NCBI GenBank assembly: GCA_022824405.1
Contig: JAJDZZ010000015.1
Span: 37,501-101,500, forward strand
Direction of reading: 5' to 3'
Origin: Opitutales bacterium
GTDB lineage: Bacteria > Verrucomicrobiota > Verrucomicrobiia > Opitutales > UBA2995
Length of the DNA stretch: 64,000 bases
The stretch's first letter is position 1. Every line of letters begins with the position of its first letter. Below, in pieces: positions 35,900 through 44,409 of this stretch. The notes below the pieces were generated by a model, which saw nothing but the letters and a program-made list of their open reading frames with translations, was not told the DNA's origin and ran no database searches. The position numbers were made by a program, and so were the translations under genes.

Positions 35900-35919
35900 A
35901 CATACCGGAGCTCAGTAGA

Positions 35920-35943
35920 AAATTTCTGAGATATTCGGGTTAA
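35920..35943 (-). repeat. Inverted partial copy of the 46-bp repeat core
   Basis: Matches the complement of the copy-1 core at 20 of 24 positions and overlaps the TAA stop of the subtilase gene. Confidence 0.55.
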
Positions 35944-38840
35944 CTGTCTTCCGGATGTTCCCCCAAGTAGAAAATCAGCGACCAGGCATCAAGGGTGCCA
36001 GCATCGCCCTCCGCTGCATCGATGATTTTGAGCGTCCATTCCCCGGATGGCGGTTCGCCGTAGAAGGCGTTGCTGAGAATCGTCCAGTCCAGGGAACCCC
36101 CGAGGCCGCCCTGGGGGTCGGGCGATACCGAGCCTTCAAGGGGATCCTCGACCCCTAAACCGTCCAGGGCGTCGTTGAAGACCGGATTGAGGATGCTTGG
36201 CGTGCCGGCCGGCGAGATCAGCTCGATACCGAGATCCCGGGGATTGCTGTGGGTCACCTCGATGCGCAGTTGCACCGCTTCTATGTTGGCGGTGGGCGAC
36301 AGCCCCGTGACGTTTTGGGTCTCCGTCAGGCCGCCGCCGTCGTGGTCCGGTATGGCGGTGGCGACGGTCGACCGGAAGGGGTCGGTTTCGGTGAACGGGC
36401 CCAGGCTGTTCGGGGCGTGGGTGGCGGCAAGGGCCACGGCGGCATCCACGTCAACCGCGCCAAAACCATACCAATTGTGGAAAAGATAGCCAGCGGCATT
36501 GGTGATCCAGCCGTGCTGCAGCACCGCCGGCGTGCCGCCGAAGGCCACCCGCACGCGGGGGATGTCCGGGTCCAGTTGGCGCGCCGTCTTGGCCAGGATG
36601 TGCTTCACGTCGCGCCAGGTAAGTTCGGGTTGGGTTTCCAGAAGCAGGGCGATGGCGCCCACCGTATTGGGCGTGGAAGCCGAGGTGCCACTGAAGACGC
36701 TCGTGTAGTCACCAAGCGGATTGGCTTCGGTGCCGCAGGCCAGACCATCGCCGAACAACGGCAAGGAAAAGCCGCTGTCGCAGCCCATCTGGTCGGTGGT
36801 TATCATGGCCGGGCGGTTGCGGCCATCTTCCCCCGCCGGGGCTACCACCCACAAGGTGGAACCGGCCGATGAGTAGCTCGAGCGTTTGCCATCGGCGCTG
36901 AAGCCTCCTGTCACGATGAGGTAGGGTAGGTTGTTTTCGCCGTCCCGGTTGGCCGCGATGCAGCCGAGTTCGGTGCTGAGATCAAGCAACGGCGCAACCG
37001 GCTGTCCATTGTCATCCAGCTCGGTGCATAGGTTGAATTCGTTGCCGGCGGCCTTGACGTAGAGGGCGCCCCGGCCGTCCCGAAGCTGTTTTACGCCGAC
37101 CTCGAAGGTGGTCCTCAGGTCATCTCCCACGTTCTCGGCGGCGCCCTCGCTGCCGAAGCTCATGTTGAAGATGTCCACGTCGTCGGACTTCGGGTTCTCG
37201 GAACTCATGCCGAGGGCATCAAAGATGGTATGGTCCTGGTCCACCCCAAGCCAATTGAAACCGCGAAGGCGCGCATTCGGTGCCACGCCACGCCCGCCGA
37301 CGCCGTTGTTTGCCACTGCCGCGATCAGCCCTGCCACGCTGGTGCCGTGATCGAAAGGAGCGGTCATGGGAAAAAACGGATCCTCGATCCGCGCCCCGTA
37401 CCAGAAATCGGTCTGGAAGTTATAGGATTTGCCGGGTTCGACGTTGGCGGCAAGGTCCGGGTGGCAGATTTCGAGTCCGGAGTCCACCACCGCCACCTGG
37501 ACACCGCGGCCGGTGGGGCGACCATCCGCCAGCGTCTTCATCATGTTCAGATCTTCGCCGACCATGCCACCATTGGCAGCAAAGGATGTCTGGCCGGTAT
37601 TGACGAGCGACCACTGATGCTGGAACAAAGGGTCCGCCGTCCCTGGCTGAGTTTGCCGCTCAAAGCCCGTGCAGGTGGTGCGTATACGGTTATCCGCGGT
37701 CAGAAAAACACCGCTGTAATCCACGGCGCCGCCAGCGCCAATTTCCACCAGGGCGGGGTCCTCTTCGGGGACGGCTTCCACTTCCAGAAGGAAGAAGTTG
37801 TTGGCCCCGGGCGTCAATTCGGTGAAGGGAACATGGATGGTGTCGAGGAAAATCTCAAATGGCCCTGGTCCCAATGCCCTCACCGTCAGGGAGGCGATCT
37901 CCCGGTGGTCTGGGGAAAGCAGGTCCGTGGTGGTCAGCAGGCGCGCCGTGGTCGGGGATGCCAACACCGTGCCGGCGTTCCGGATCAATACGCTGAGGGC
38001 AAGGGAATCTTCCTTGATTCCGGTGGTCTCGAAGCCGAAGAACGGAATGCTCAGGAGTAAAGCCTCGAAAGCCGCGTAGTCGCCCTCCGGTTCTTTCGAC
38101 GGGGCGCCGAGGTCGCGGATGACGACCTCTACCGAGGTTGTCGAGCCCATCTCGGCCTTGCCGTCCACCGAGTCGATTTCAAGGAGGATGGTCTCGTCGC
38201 CTTCCGCTTCCAGATCGCGAATCGGCGCGATCGTTGTCGTGGCGCTGGTGTTGCCTTCCGCGATGGTGAGTTCGGCGCTGGCGAGGTCGAAGTCGCCTCC
38301 CAGCGTAGCCGTGCCGGTGGAGGCCAGGACAACGGTGACCTCACCCGTGACAGCCTGATTCATCGTCACGGTGATGGCGATGGGATTGCGATCTTCCCCT
38401 TCGTTCAGTTCCACAGCCTCTGCCGAGATGTTCACATCGGCAACCGGCTCTACCGCCATATTGAAGGACAGCGAGGCCGAGTCCGGAGCCCAGGCATCGC
38501 TGTCCTTTACCGTGTAGGTGTAAACGATCGCCGGCTCTAGTGTGGTAGGTGTGCCGGACAGCACCCGGGTCGCCGGGTCAAAGACCAGGCCCACCGGCAA
38601 TGGCGGGGAGATGGAATAGGTCAGCGCCCCGTTGCCGCCGGTTGCTTGAGGCAGGGTTTCAGGATCGATGGCAAAGTTTTGGGTGTAGAACTTGTCCGCA
38701 ATGCGGCTGGCGCCGAAGGTCGGGGCGAGGTCTTTCCCATCATCGTCATCGCGGTCGCAGCCGGAAACGCCCAGGAGCAGAGCCATGGCCAGGAGCATGG
38801 CCGGAATCGGGCTGGCGCCCATCGTCCTAGCGCGGTACAC
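35940..38840 (-). CDS. S8 (subtilisin-like) serine peptidase lipoprotein
   Basis: A 966-residue exported protein. A lipobox (LLLGVSGC, Cys28) predicts lipoprotein anchoring. A putative-Ig (He_PIG) repeat at about 40-130, a Calx-beta-like domain at about 135-250 and a CARDB-like region at about 260-390 come before the peptidase. The catalytic triad is D453 (VAVVDSGLE), H498 (FDHGTSVAG) and S720 (FSGTSASTPN). The C-terminus is a P/Homo-B domain (LGIELISPAGT, SGEWTLKIIDAAEGDAG). The GTG at 38840 has AGGAG eight bases upstream; ATG at 38822 is an alternative. No subtilase propeptide lies before the catalytic part. The start overlaps the upstream small gene by 14 bases. Confidence 0.92.
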   Translation of the reverse strand: MYRARTMGASPIPAMLLAMALLLGVSGCDRDDDDGKDLAPTFGASRIADKFYTQNFAIDPETLPQATGGNGALTYSISPPLPVGLVFDPATRVLSGTPTTLEPAIVYTYTVKDSDAWAPDSASLSFNMAVEPVADVNISAEAVELNEGEDRNPIAITVTMNQAVTGEVTVVLASTGTATLGGDFDLASAELTIAEGNTSATTTIAPIRDLEAEGDETILLEIDSVDGKAEMGSTTSVEVVIRDLGAPSKEPEGDYAAFEALLLSIPFFGFETTGIKEDSLALSVLIRNAGTVLASPTTARLLTTTDLLSPDHREIASLTVRALGPGPFEIFLDTIHVPFTELTPGANNFFLLEVEAVPEEDPALVEIGAGGAVDYSGVFLTADNRIRTTCTGFERQTQPGTADPLFQHQWSLVNTGQTSFAANGGMVGEDLNMMKTLADGRPTGRGVQVAVVDSGLEICHPDLAANVEPGKSYNFQTDFWYGARIEDPFFPMTAPFDHGTSVAGLIAAVANNGVGGRGVAPNARLRGFNWLGVDQDHTIFDALGMSSENPKSDDVDIFNMSFGSEGAAENVGDDLRTTFEVGVKQLRDGRGALYVKAAGNEFNLCTELDDNGQPVAPLLDLSTELGCIAANRDGENNLPYLIVTGGFSADGKRSSYSSAGSTLWVVAPAGEDGRNRPAMITTDQMGCDSGFSLPLFGDGLACGTEANPLGDYTSVFSGTSASTPNTVGAIALLLETQPELTWRDVKHILAKTARQLDPDIPRVRVAFGGTPAVLQHGWITNAAGYLFHNWYGFGAVDVDAAVALAATHAPNSLGPFTETDPFRSTVATAIPDHDGGGLTETQNVTGLSPTANIEAVQLRIEVTHSNPRDLGIELISPAGTPSILNPVFNDALDGLGVEDPLEGSVSPDPQGGLGGSLDWTILSNAFYGEPPSGEWTLKIIDAAEGDAGTLDAWSLIFYLGEHPEDS

Positions 38841-39363
38841 GGGGCTTTCTCCTGACCGTCAGCCGCACGTCCGTAACGCCCGGTAACGCTTCTATGGCCT
38901 GGGCGGCGTTCACTGGATTGTCCTCCGGCGATAGATGCACGAGGGCGAAGCCCAGCATCGGATACGCCTTGCCGCCGGTGCCGCCGGCCGTAGCGACAAT
39001 CTGGTCGAGCAGGCTCTCATCCTCCAGGTCCTCCAACTCGACCCGAAGACCGGACGACAGTCGTTCGAAGCGGTTGCGGTTGAGATCGTAGGCTGCATAG
39101 CCCAGTGGGGCGTCCAACGCGACGTAGAGGGTGTGCGTGACGCCTCTGTGGAACACCCGATAGATGCGCGTGTTGTTTTCGACGTCAACCCGGATACGAA
39201 CGTCATCCACGTAGACCTCGCCGGGCGCGTCCGCGATGGTGGGCATGACCAGGAAGGACTGCTCGAGAGTCGATGAGCGCATGACCTGCAACGGCGCGCT
39301 CTGGGCCTGCGCGCCGGTGGTGATGGCTGCGAGCAACAGGAGCATAATGGGCCATGTTCTCAA
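38827..39363 (-). CDS. Exported partner of the S8 peptidase, propeptide-like
   Basis: About 178 residues with a signal peptide (TWPIMLLLLAAITTGAQAQS). The C-terminal segment PVNAAQAIEALPGVTDVRLT resembles the inhibitor-I9/subtilase propeptide pattern that folds and inhibits subtilases. The start is uncertain: TTG at 39363 gives a charged n-region, and ATG at 39345 is also possible. The frame is open to 39588, but that part is repeat-derived. Overlap with the S8 gene suggests coupled translation of a peptidase and its foldase or inhibitor. The identification is by pattern only. Confidence 0.55.
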   Translation of the reverse strand: MRTWPIMLLLLAAITTGAQAQSAPLQVMRSSTLEQSFLVMPTIADAPGEVYVDDVRIRVDVENNTRIYRVFHRGVTHTLYVALDAPLGYAAYDLNRNRFERLSSGLRVELEDLEDESLLDQIVATAGGTGGKAYPMLGFALVHLSPEDNPVNAAQAIEALPGVTDVRLTVRRKPRVPR

Positions 39364-39443
39364 GCCTTGGCAACGCGCCTCGCGTCCATTCGTCGTCGCC
39401 CATTTTTTCTCGTTACCTCCAACGGTTACCGATAGGGAATCGT

Positions 39444-39461
39444 TTTTTAGCGGAGCAGCCG
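39444..39461 (+). repeat. Short dispersed repeat TTTTTAGCGGNGCAGCCG, copy 2
   Basis: Partner of 25413-25430, same orientation, one mismatch in 18. Confidence 0.4.
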
Positions 39462-39689
39462 TGGAGGAGGGGGTTGTCCGTCTGCGGGCCTTGGCTATGC
39501 CGAGCCCCGAAAAAGGAATAGTGAAAGCGGGAAACATGGAAAAAGGAAATATGAAGATCTTTGGGGTTTTACGGATCCGCAACGCCATACAGATTCCTAT
39601 TCATTTCAGACATGCGAAATAAGTAAATTATTCCGGGTATCCTCAAGACCAATTCTTCGCAGGTGGACCGACGGTCGGCAACGGAAAGT

Positions 39690-39735
39690 GGGAAGTAGAG
39701 GATTTATCCCGGATATCTCACAAAATTCGTCCCGA
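39690..39735 (+). repeat. 46-bp dispersed direct repeat, copy 2
   Basis: Partner of 35697-35742 (44 of 46). A 36-base insertion relative to copy 1 lies between the repeat and the shared AGATTC/GTGAAGCCGG tail, and the tail runs straight into the P-loop kinase remnant. Confidence 0.85.
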
Positions 39736-39781
39736 ACGAACGGAGGACGAGTGCTGGTGGGGGTTTCGTGCAGATTCGGAG

Positions 39782-39913
39782 GTGAAGCCGGTCCTTATTA
39801 TTCTGGCCGGTCCGAGCGGAGCTGGAAAAAGCATCTTCTTTGACACCTTGCTGGTTAGTAAGGGGCTCTCCTTTATCCATGCCGATAATTTGGCACGTGA
39901 ATGGGCAGGATGA
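39782..39913 (+). pseudogene. Zeta-toxin/AAA-type P-loop kinase remnant
   Basis: From GTG at 39782 the frame encodes 43 residues: VLIILAGPSGAGKSIFFDTL (Walker A GPSGAGKS) followed by FIHADNLAREW, the usual start of zeta-toxin-like or predicted-ABC kinases, then a stop. The rest of the usual 190-200 residues is missing, so it is a 5' fragment. Confidence 0.65.
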
Positions 39914-39945
39914 CCCTATCCTCTCTTACCCTCCATAAATTCAAG

Positions 39946-39975
39946 TTGACGGGCCAGCGGGGACCGCTTTTTATC
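39946..39975 (+). promoter_or_regulatory. Sigma-70-type promoter for tRNA-Phe
   Basis: TTGACG at 39946-39951 and TTTATC at 39970-39975 with an 18-bp spacer. Transcription would begin near 39982, about ten bases before the mature tRNA. Confidence 0.5.
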
Positions 39976-39992
39976 CGCCTCTTATCCTGGGG

Positions 39993-40069
<77 letters not shown>

Positions 40070-40190
40070 CGGGATGACAACGTGAGGGGTCGCCTTTGCG
40101 GATGGTTGGAAACTGATTTAACCTTCATGCCCGATCGGGTTTTTCACTAGGGTTCCCCTGAAAGTCCGCTTTTCGGGGGCCACGATTACA

Positions 40191-41495
40191 ATGGTAGACT
40201 TCATTTACGATTTCATACGCGGGTTAATTGGACTGGGATGCATCCTGGCCCTGGCCTATGCCTTCGGTTCGAATCGCAAGGCCATAAATTGGTCCCTGGT
40301 TGTAATGGGACTTCTGCTCCAGGCCCTGTTTGCCGTTATTGTCCTGAAGGTATCCTTTGCTTATCGGGTTCTCGAAGCCATTGCGGTTTTTGTTATCCGG
40401 TTGATGGATTTTGCCCAGGAAGGAACGGAATTCCTGTTGGGAACCTTCCTGGTGAATCCGCCCGACCATTGGGGTTACATCTTCGCTTTCCAGGTTTTGC
40501 CCTCCATTATCTTTTTTTCCGCCCTCACTTCGGTCCTGTATTACCTGGGAATTCTTCAGGTCTGTGTTTTCGCCTTTGCCTGGGTAATGAAAAAAACCAT
40601 GCGGCTTTCCGGGGCGGAAAGCCTGGCCGCGGCAGCCAATGTCTTTGTTGGGCAAACCGAGGCCCCGCTCATGGTCAAGCCTTACATCTCCCGCATGACC
40701 CGGTCGGAGATCCTGGCCCTGATGTCGGGGGGGATGGCCACCATTGCCGGAGCCGTGCTGGTCGCCTATACCGGCATGCTGGGCGGGGAAAGCGAGGAGA
40801 TGCGCATATTGTTCGGGACCCACCTAATAACTGCTTCCATCCTGTCCGGTCCGGCTTCCCTGGTTATTGCCAAAATTCTGGTCCCGGAAACCGAACCGGT
40901 GAACCGGGACATGCAAATAGACAAGGCCTCGATCGGGGATAATATTTTCGATGCCCTGTCCAGAGGGACCACGGACGGCATACGCCTGGCCGTCAACATC
41001 GGCGGCGTGTTGCTGGTCTTTACCGCCATGATAGCGATGGTCAACTACATGCTCTCCTCCTGGATCGGGGACTGGACCGGGCTCAACCATCTCATCGCTC
41101 AATCTACCGGGGGAAGGTTTGACGGTCTCACCCTTCAGTTTCTACTCGCCCTTTTATTCTCCCCCCTGGCTTTTCTCATCGGAGTGCCCGTCCAGGACCT
41201 GTTGTTTGTGGGGCAACTGTTGGGGGAAAAAACCGTCATTAATGAATTCGTTGCCTATGCTACGTTGGGAGGAATGAAAGAGGCGGCCGTCTTTTCCCAT
41301 CCCAAATCCGTCATAATCGCGGCTTACGCCTTATGCGGGTTTGCCAACTTTGCCTCCATCGGGATCCAGATATCCAATATCAGTATTCTCGCGCCAAATC
41401 AGCGCGGCAATCTGGCCGCCCTGGGATTCAAAGCCCTCATAGCAGGTACCCTGGCCTGCCTCATGACGGCTTGTTTCGCCGGAATTCTGGCCTGA
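40191..41495 (+). CDS. NupC/CNT-family nucleoside transporter
   Basis: A 434-residue multi-pass inner-membrane protein. N-terminal helices are followed by GSNRKAINWSLVVMGLLLQA, AANVFVGQTEAPL, NIGGVLLVFTAMIAMVNYML and GEKTVINEFVAYA, the typical concentrative nucleoside transporter segments that bind nucleoside and Na+ or H+. It takes up nucleosides. It lies downstream of the tRNA with a CCCGATCGGG/TTTTT hairpin-like element at about 40131-40145 between them. The Na+/H+ dependence cannot be read reliably. Confidence 0.9.
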   Translation: MVDFIYDFIRGLIGLGCILALAYAFGSNRKAINWSLVVMGLLLQALFAVIVLKVSFAYRVLEAIAVFVIRLMDFAQEGTEFLLGTFLVNPPDHWGYIFAFQVLPSIIFFSALTSVLYYLGILQVCVFAFAWVMKKTMRLSGAESLAAAANVFVGQTEAPLMVKPYISRMTRSEILALMSGGMATIAGAVLVAYTGMLGGESEEMRILFGTHLITASILSGPASLVIAKILVPETEPVNRDMQIDKASIGDNIFDALSRGTTDGIRLAVNIGGVLLVFTAMIAMVNYMLSSWIGDWTGLNHLIAQSTGGRFDGLTLQFLLALLFSPLAFLIGVPVQDLLFVGQLLGEKTVINEFVAYATLGGMKEAAVFSHPKSVIIAAYALCGFANFASIGIQISNISILAPNQRGNLAALGFKALIAGTLACLMTACFAGILA

Positions 41496-41608
41496 GATGC
41501 ATATTCCAAGGGATGGGGCCGTCGGGTGATTTTTGACATGTCCCCATGTTGAAAATCCAGGACTGACCCCATGGCGCATGCTCTATCCTCCTCCCTGATT
41601 TGCGAGCC

Positions 41609-42274
41609 TCACAATTGGTAAGCTGTCAGGATATCGACGAGCAGTCTTTCCATGTCCGGATGGTTCCTGACGCTTTCGGCCGGCAAGGAGGAACAGGGGA
41701 AAGTCAACCTTACCAGGAGTTGTCGTTTTTTAAAATTCAACTCTCCGGACAGGAATCGTTTGAGATAGCTTCCGAACTCCGGAGAGCCGGACCGGCCATG
41801 TTTTACAACCCTGTCATCGGCCAAGTGGAAATAGACCAAGGATAAGGCCTCTCCGCGATGGGAAAATTCGAGCAGCCACATGGGGATGTCGATGGTCCGG
41901 TTGGAAATCTCTGATTTCCGGTCGAGGTTCAACCCTTGACGGGTATAACATATTTCCGGGGTATGCCCGGCTACTTCCCTTTCCGAAACACTTCCCTTTT
42001 CCCAAAACGACAGGAAAACCTCAAAACACTCCGACCTGCGTCGGAACCTGAAATTGCGGCAATAGGAGAACCCCAATATTTCCTCGGTGATCTCCTCGAG
42101 GAATTCATTGGGGCCGATGGGCAACTCCTTCACCTGCCAACCCTCGAGGATTGGGGCGTAATGGAAGCCTGTTTCAGGAATTCCCGCATTTTTCAGAGCG
42201 AAGATTGCCGTGGCCGCTACCGAGGCCAGAAGAACCGAAAATGCGGCGACCAGGCAGAGCAACTTAGATCTCAT
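41609..42274 (-). CDS. EpsI/exosortase-associated protein (DUF3485-like)
   Basis: A 221-residue exported protein with one N-terminal helix (LLCLVAAFSVLLASVAATAI). The segment GHTPEICYTRQG matches the conserved H-x-P-E-x-C-Y motif of EpsI-type proteins that accompany exosortases in polysaccharide and PEP-CTERM systems. It is the last gene of the polysaccharide operon and overlaps the glycosyltransferase by 11 bases. The exosortase itself is not in the window. It links the sugar operon to the PEP-CTERM protein at 15.4 kb by pathway, not by location. Confidence 0.8.
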   Translation of the reverse strand: MRSKLLCLVAAFSVLLASVAATAIFALKNAGIPETGFHYAPILEGWQVKELPIGPNEFLEEITEEILGFSYCRNFRFRRRSECFEVFLSFWEKGSVSEREVAGHTPEICYTRQGLNLDRKSEISNRTIDIPMWLLEFSHRGEALSLVYFHLADDRVVKHGRSGSPEFGSYLKRFLSGELNFKKRQLLVRLTFPCSSLPAESVRNHPDMERLLVDILTAYQL

Positions 42275-43367
42275 GGTCTAATAGGGCACGATAAAGGGAC
42301 AAATAGTCGGCCAGCATGCGATCATAGGTAAACTTCCGCCTGAATGCTTCTCGGGACCTTTTCCCGAATTGCAAAATGAGTTTCGGATTTGACAAAAATC
42401 GGTCCATGGATTGGGCCAGGGCCTGGGAATCTTCACGCATGAACATATGCCCGGTCCTGCCTTCGCTAACCAGTTCGGGAATTCCGCCAACCCTGGTGGC
42501 AATTATGGGCATTCCCGCCCCCATGGCCTCGATGATACTCCTGGGCAACCCTTCCCAATGGGTAGAAAGAATATAAACCCGGCCCTGGCGCAAAAAATTT
42601 TCCACGTCTCTCCGCTGGCCATAGAAAATTACCTTATCTCCGAGGCCCATTTGCTCGACCTTTTGAAGAGCCTTTTCCCTCAGGGGTCCTTCCCCAATCA
42701 GGTGCACGACAAAAGATCGATCCCGCAAAAGGTCGATTGCCGATAACAAGGTATCGAAGTCCTTTTGCTCTTCAAAGCGGGCAATTTGAACAAAATTCAG
42801 CTCCTTATCGTCGGATGGATTTTTCGGTTCCCTGACCACCTTCATCCCATTGTGAATGACCAACACCCTGGACTTGCTCATCAGCCTCTCCGATTCGATC
42901 ACGTTCTTCTCATGCTTTGATACACAAACAATTATGGAGGAAAACAAGGTCATCGCAATTTCCATCAGTTTGTAGATTCCGGCCGGTTTTCCCGTTTGGG
43001 AAAAAGACCAACAATGTGGAGTATAAATATTGGTATGCCCCAGGAGATAACACGATATCCTCACCAACATACCGACCTTGGAGGTGTGGGAGGAAACGAT
43101 ATCCGGTTTCTCCCGATGGATGCGCCAGATTATGTATAAGAAGGCGAAGAGGTCTTTGGCAGGTGATACCTTTCGGCTGAGAAAGGGCACGCTGTCAACC
43201 TCGACCTCATCATTTTCAAAAAGGTTTCGAACCGGTCCGTCCCCTCCCATAAGAACCGTCACCTTCATGCCAATTTCCGACAGGCTGTCACTCAAATCAG
43301 CTACATGGACAGCGGCGCCTCCGAGGGCATCGCTCCTGGTCAGGAAAAACAAAACCTTAGGCTTCAT
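42264..43367 (-). CDS. GT4-type glycosyltransferase
   Basis: A 367-residue GT-B enzyme. The acceptor-side N-terminus GGAAVHVADLSDSL, then VSKHEKNVIESE, and the C-terminal donor site with an E-x7-E motif (EGLPRSIIEAMGAGMPIIAT) are typical of family 4. It adds a sugar from a nucleotide donor to a lipid-linked glycan at the cytoplasmic face. It overlaps the previous GT4 gene by 11 bases. The donor sugar cannot be told. Confidence 0.9.
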   Translation of the reverse strand: MKPKVLFFLTRSDALGGAAVHVADLSDSLSEIGMKVTVLMGGDGPVRNLFENDEVEVDSVPFLSRKVSPAKDLFAFLYIIWRIHREKPDIVSSHTSKVGMLVRISCYLLGHTNIYTPHCWSFSQTGKPAGIYKLMEIAMTLFSSIIVCVSKHEKNVIESERLMSKSRVLVIHNGMKVVREPKNPSDDKELNFVQIARFEEQKDFDTLLSAIDLLRDRSFVVHLIGEGPLREKALQKVEQMGLGDKVIFYGQRRDVENFLRQGRVYILSTHWEGLPRSIIEAMGAGMPIIATRVGGIPELVSEGRTGHMFMREDSQALAQSMDRFLSNPKLILQFGKRSREAFRRKFTYDRMLADYLSLYRALLDHEI

Positions 43368-44409
43368 AAAGCGACTGCAATTGCCGCATCTTCTCCCTCA
43401 AGTCGAAATTTTCCATGACCGATATTCTCGATCGCCGGGCGACAGTTGCCAGGGTTACGGGATCGGAATCGAGTTCGACCAGCCGCTCCACAAAGCCGTC
43501 AATGCCGGGACACAGATACCCGTTGTTACCATCCTCTAAGATGTCCGCCAAACCACCCACCGGGCGAGCCAATACACAGACTTCAAAGGACATGGCTTCA
43601 ACAGCGACGAGCCCAAAACCCTCCATTGAACTGGTGACCAACAGCACATCGGAGTCTAGGTAGTAGTCTGGAACATGGGCCTTCCCGCCGACAAATGAGA
43701 TCAGTCGATCCAATCCCTCTGCCCGACATTTTCTTTTCAGATCGTTGAGCAAATATCCATCACCCACTATCGTGACCGAGAAGGAGATGCCCCTCGCTTG
43801 CAGGCGCCTACAAATTTCCAATACCGAAAAGGGATTCTTCTGTCGCACCAGGCGCCCAACAAACAGAATTCGCAATTTCTCCTTTCTTTCCTTTCTATTG
43901 AATCCGACGGGAATACGCACCCCGTTGTGAATAATTGCAAAATTGCCCTTTCCGATCCCAGCCTTCGATTGCATATGGTCCCTTACCGCATTCGAGATAA
44001 AAATGTATTTATGTCGACCGGCAAAACGCATCTCGATGAGTTTGTATATCCTGTCTGCGACCCAATCGCGAACGACCTTCCCCTTCCCCAGGTTATGGAT
44101 GGTGGTATAATACTTGATATTTCTACTTTTCCTCAAAAACAATAGATTGATATCTGCGGGCAACAAATGAGTATGAATTACGTCCGGGTCGAACCGTTTA
44201 ACAATTCTATTTATTCTGTGAAATCCCTTCCACCCCAGCGAGGCCTTCGTAACATTGACCGTTGGATCGAAATCGGCGGCAAGTATTCCCTCTCCCCGTA
44301 AATATACAACCTCAATTTCATTCTTTTCGGCCAGGCAGGTAGACGTTTCCTTCAAGAGAATCTCCGCCCCTCCAAGGTCGAGGGAACTGATCATATATAG
44401 AATCTTCAT
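43357..44409 (-). CDS. GT4-type glycosyltransferase
   Basis: About 350 residues of GT-B fold. The start MKILYMISSLDLGGAE is the classic acceptor-side motif. The C-terminal site holds E-x7-E in EGFGLVAVEAMSFEVC. The ATG at 44409 is favoured over a longer frame to 44436. It overlaps the polymerase-like gene by 92 bases, unusually long for this operon. It acts next to the other GT4 in building the repeat unit. Confidence 0.9.
   Translation of the reverse strand: MKILYMISSLDLGGAEILLKETSTCLAEKNEIEVVYLRGEGILAADFDPTVNVTKASLGWKGFHRINRIVKRFDPDVIHTHLLPADINLLFLRKSRNIKYYTTIHNLGKGKVVRDWVADRIYKLIEMRFAGRHKYIFISNAVRDHMQSKAGIGKGNFAIIHNGVRIPVGFNRKERKEKLRILFVGRLVRQKNPFSVLEICRRLQARGISFSVTIVGDGYLLNDLKRKCRAEGLDRLISFVGGKAHVPDYYLDSDVLLVTSSMEGFGLVAVEAMSFEVCVLARPVGGLADILEDGNNGYLCPGIDGFVERLVELDSDPVTLATVARRSRISVMENFDLREKMRQLQSLYEA

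Larger units (their letters stand above)
35572..35939. other. Repeat-rich spacer between FKBP and subtilase genes
   Basis: A 368-bp stretch without a coding signal. It carries copy 1 of a 46-bp direct repeat (35697-35742), a pair of inverted REP-like units (35829-35899), and an inverted copy of the repeat core (35920-35943) that includes the subtilase stop codon. Confidence 0.7.
39364..39992. other. Gene-poor spacer with repeat and toxin remnant before tRNA-Phe
   Basis: No intact gene is seen. It includes short repeat copy 2 (39444-39461), direct repeat copy 2 (39690-39735), a P-loop kinase remnant (39782-39913) and a promoter for tRNA-Phe. Confidence 0.6.

Noticed and set aside
39364-39588. 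N-terminal extension of the propeptide-like gene
   Set aside because: It would place the signal peptide internally and includes the dispersed TTTTTAGCGG repeat.
40126-40190. CCCGATCGGG-TTTTT as terminator of tRNA-Phe
   Set aside because: Only a 4-bp stem with two unpaired bases; too weak to list as a feature.
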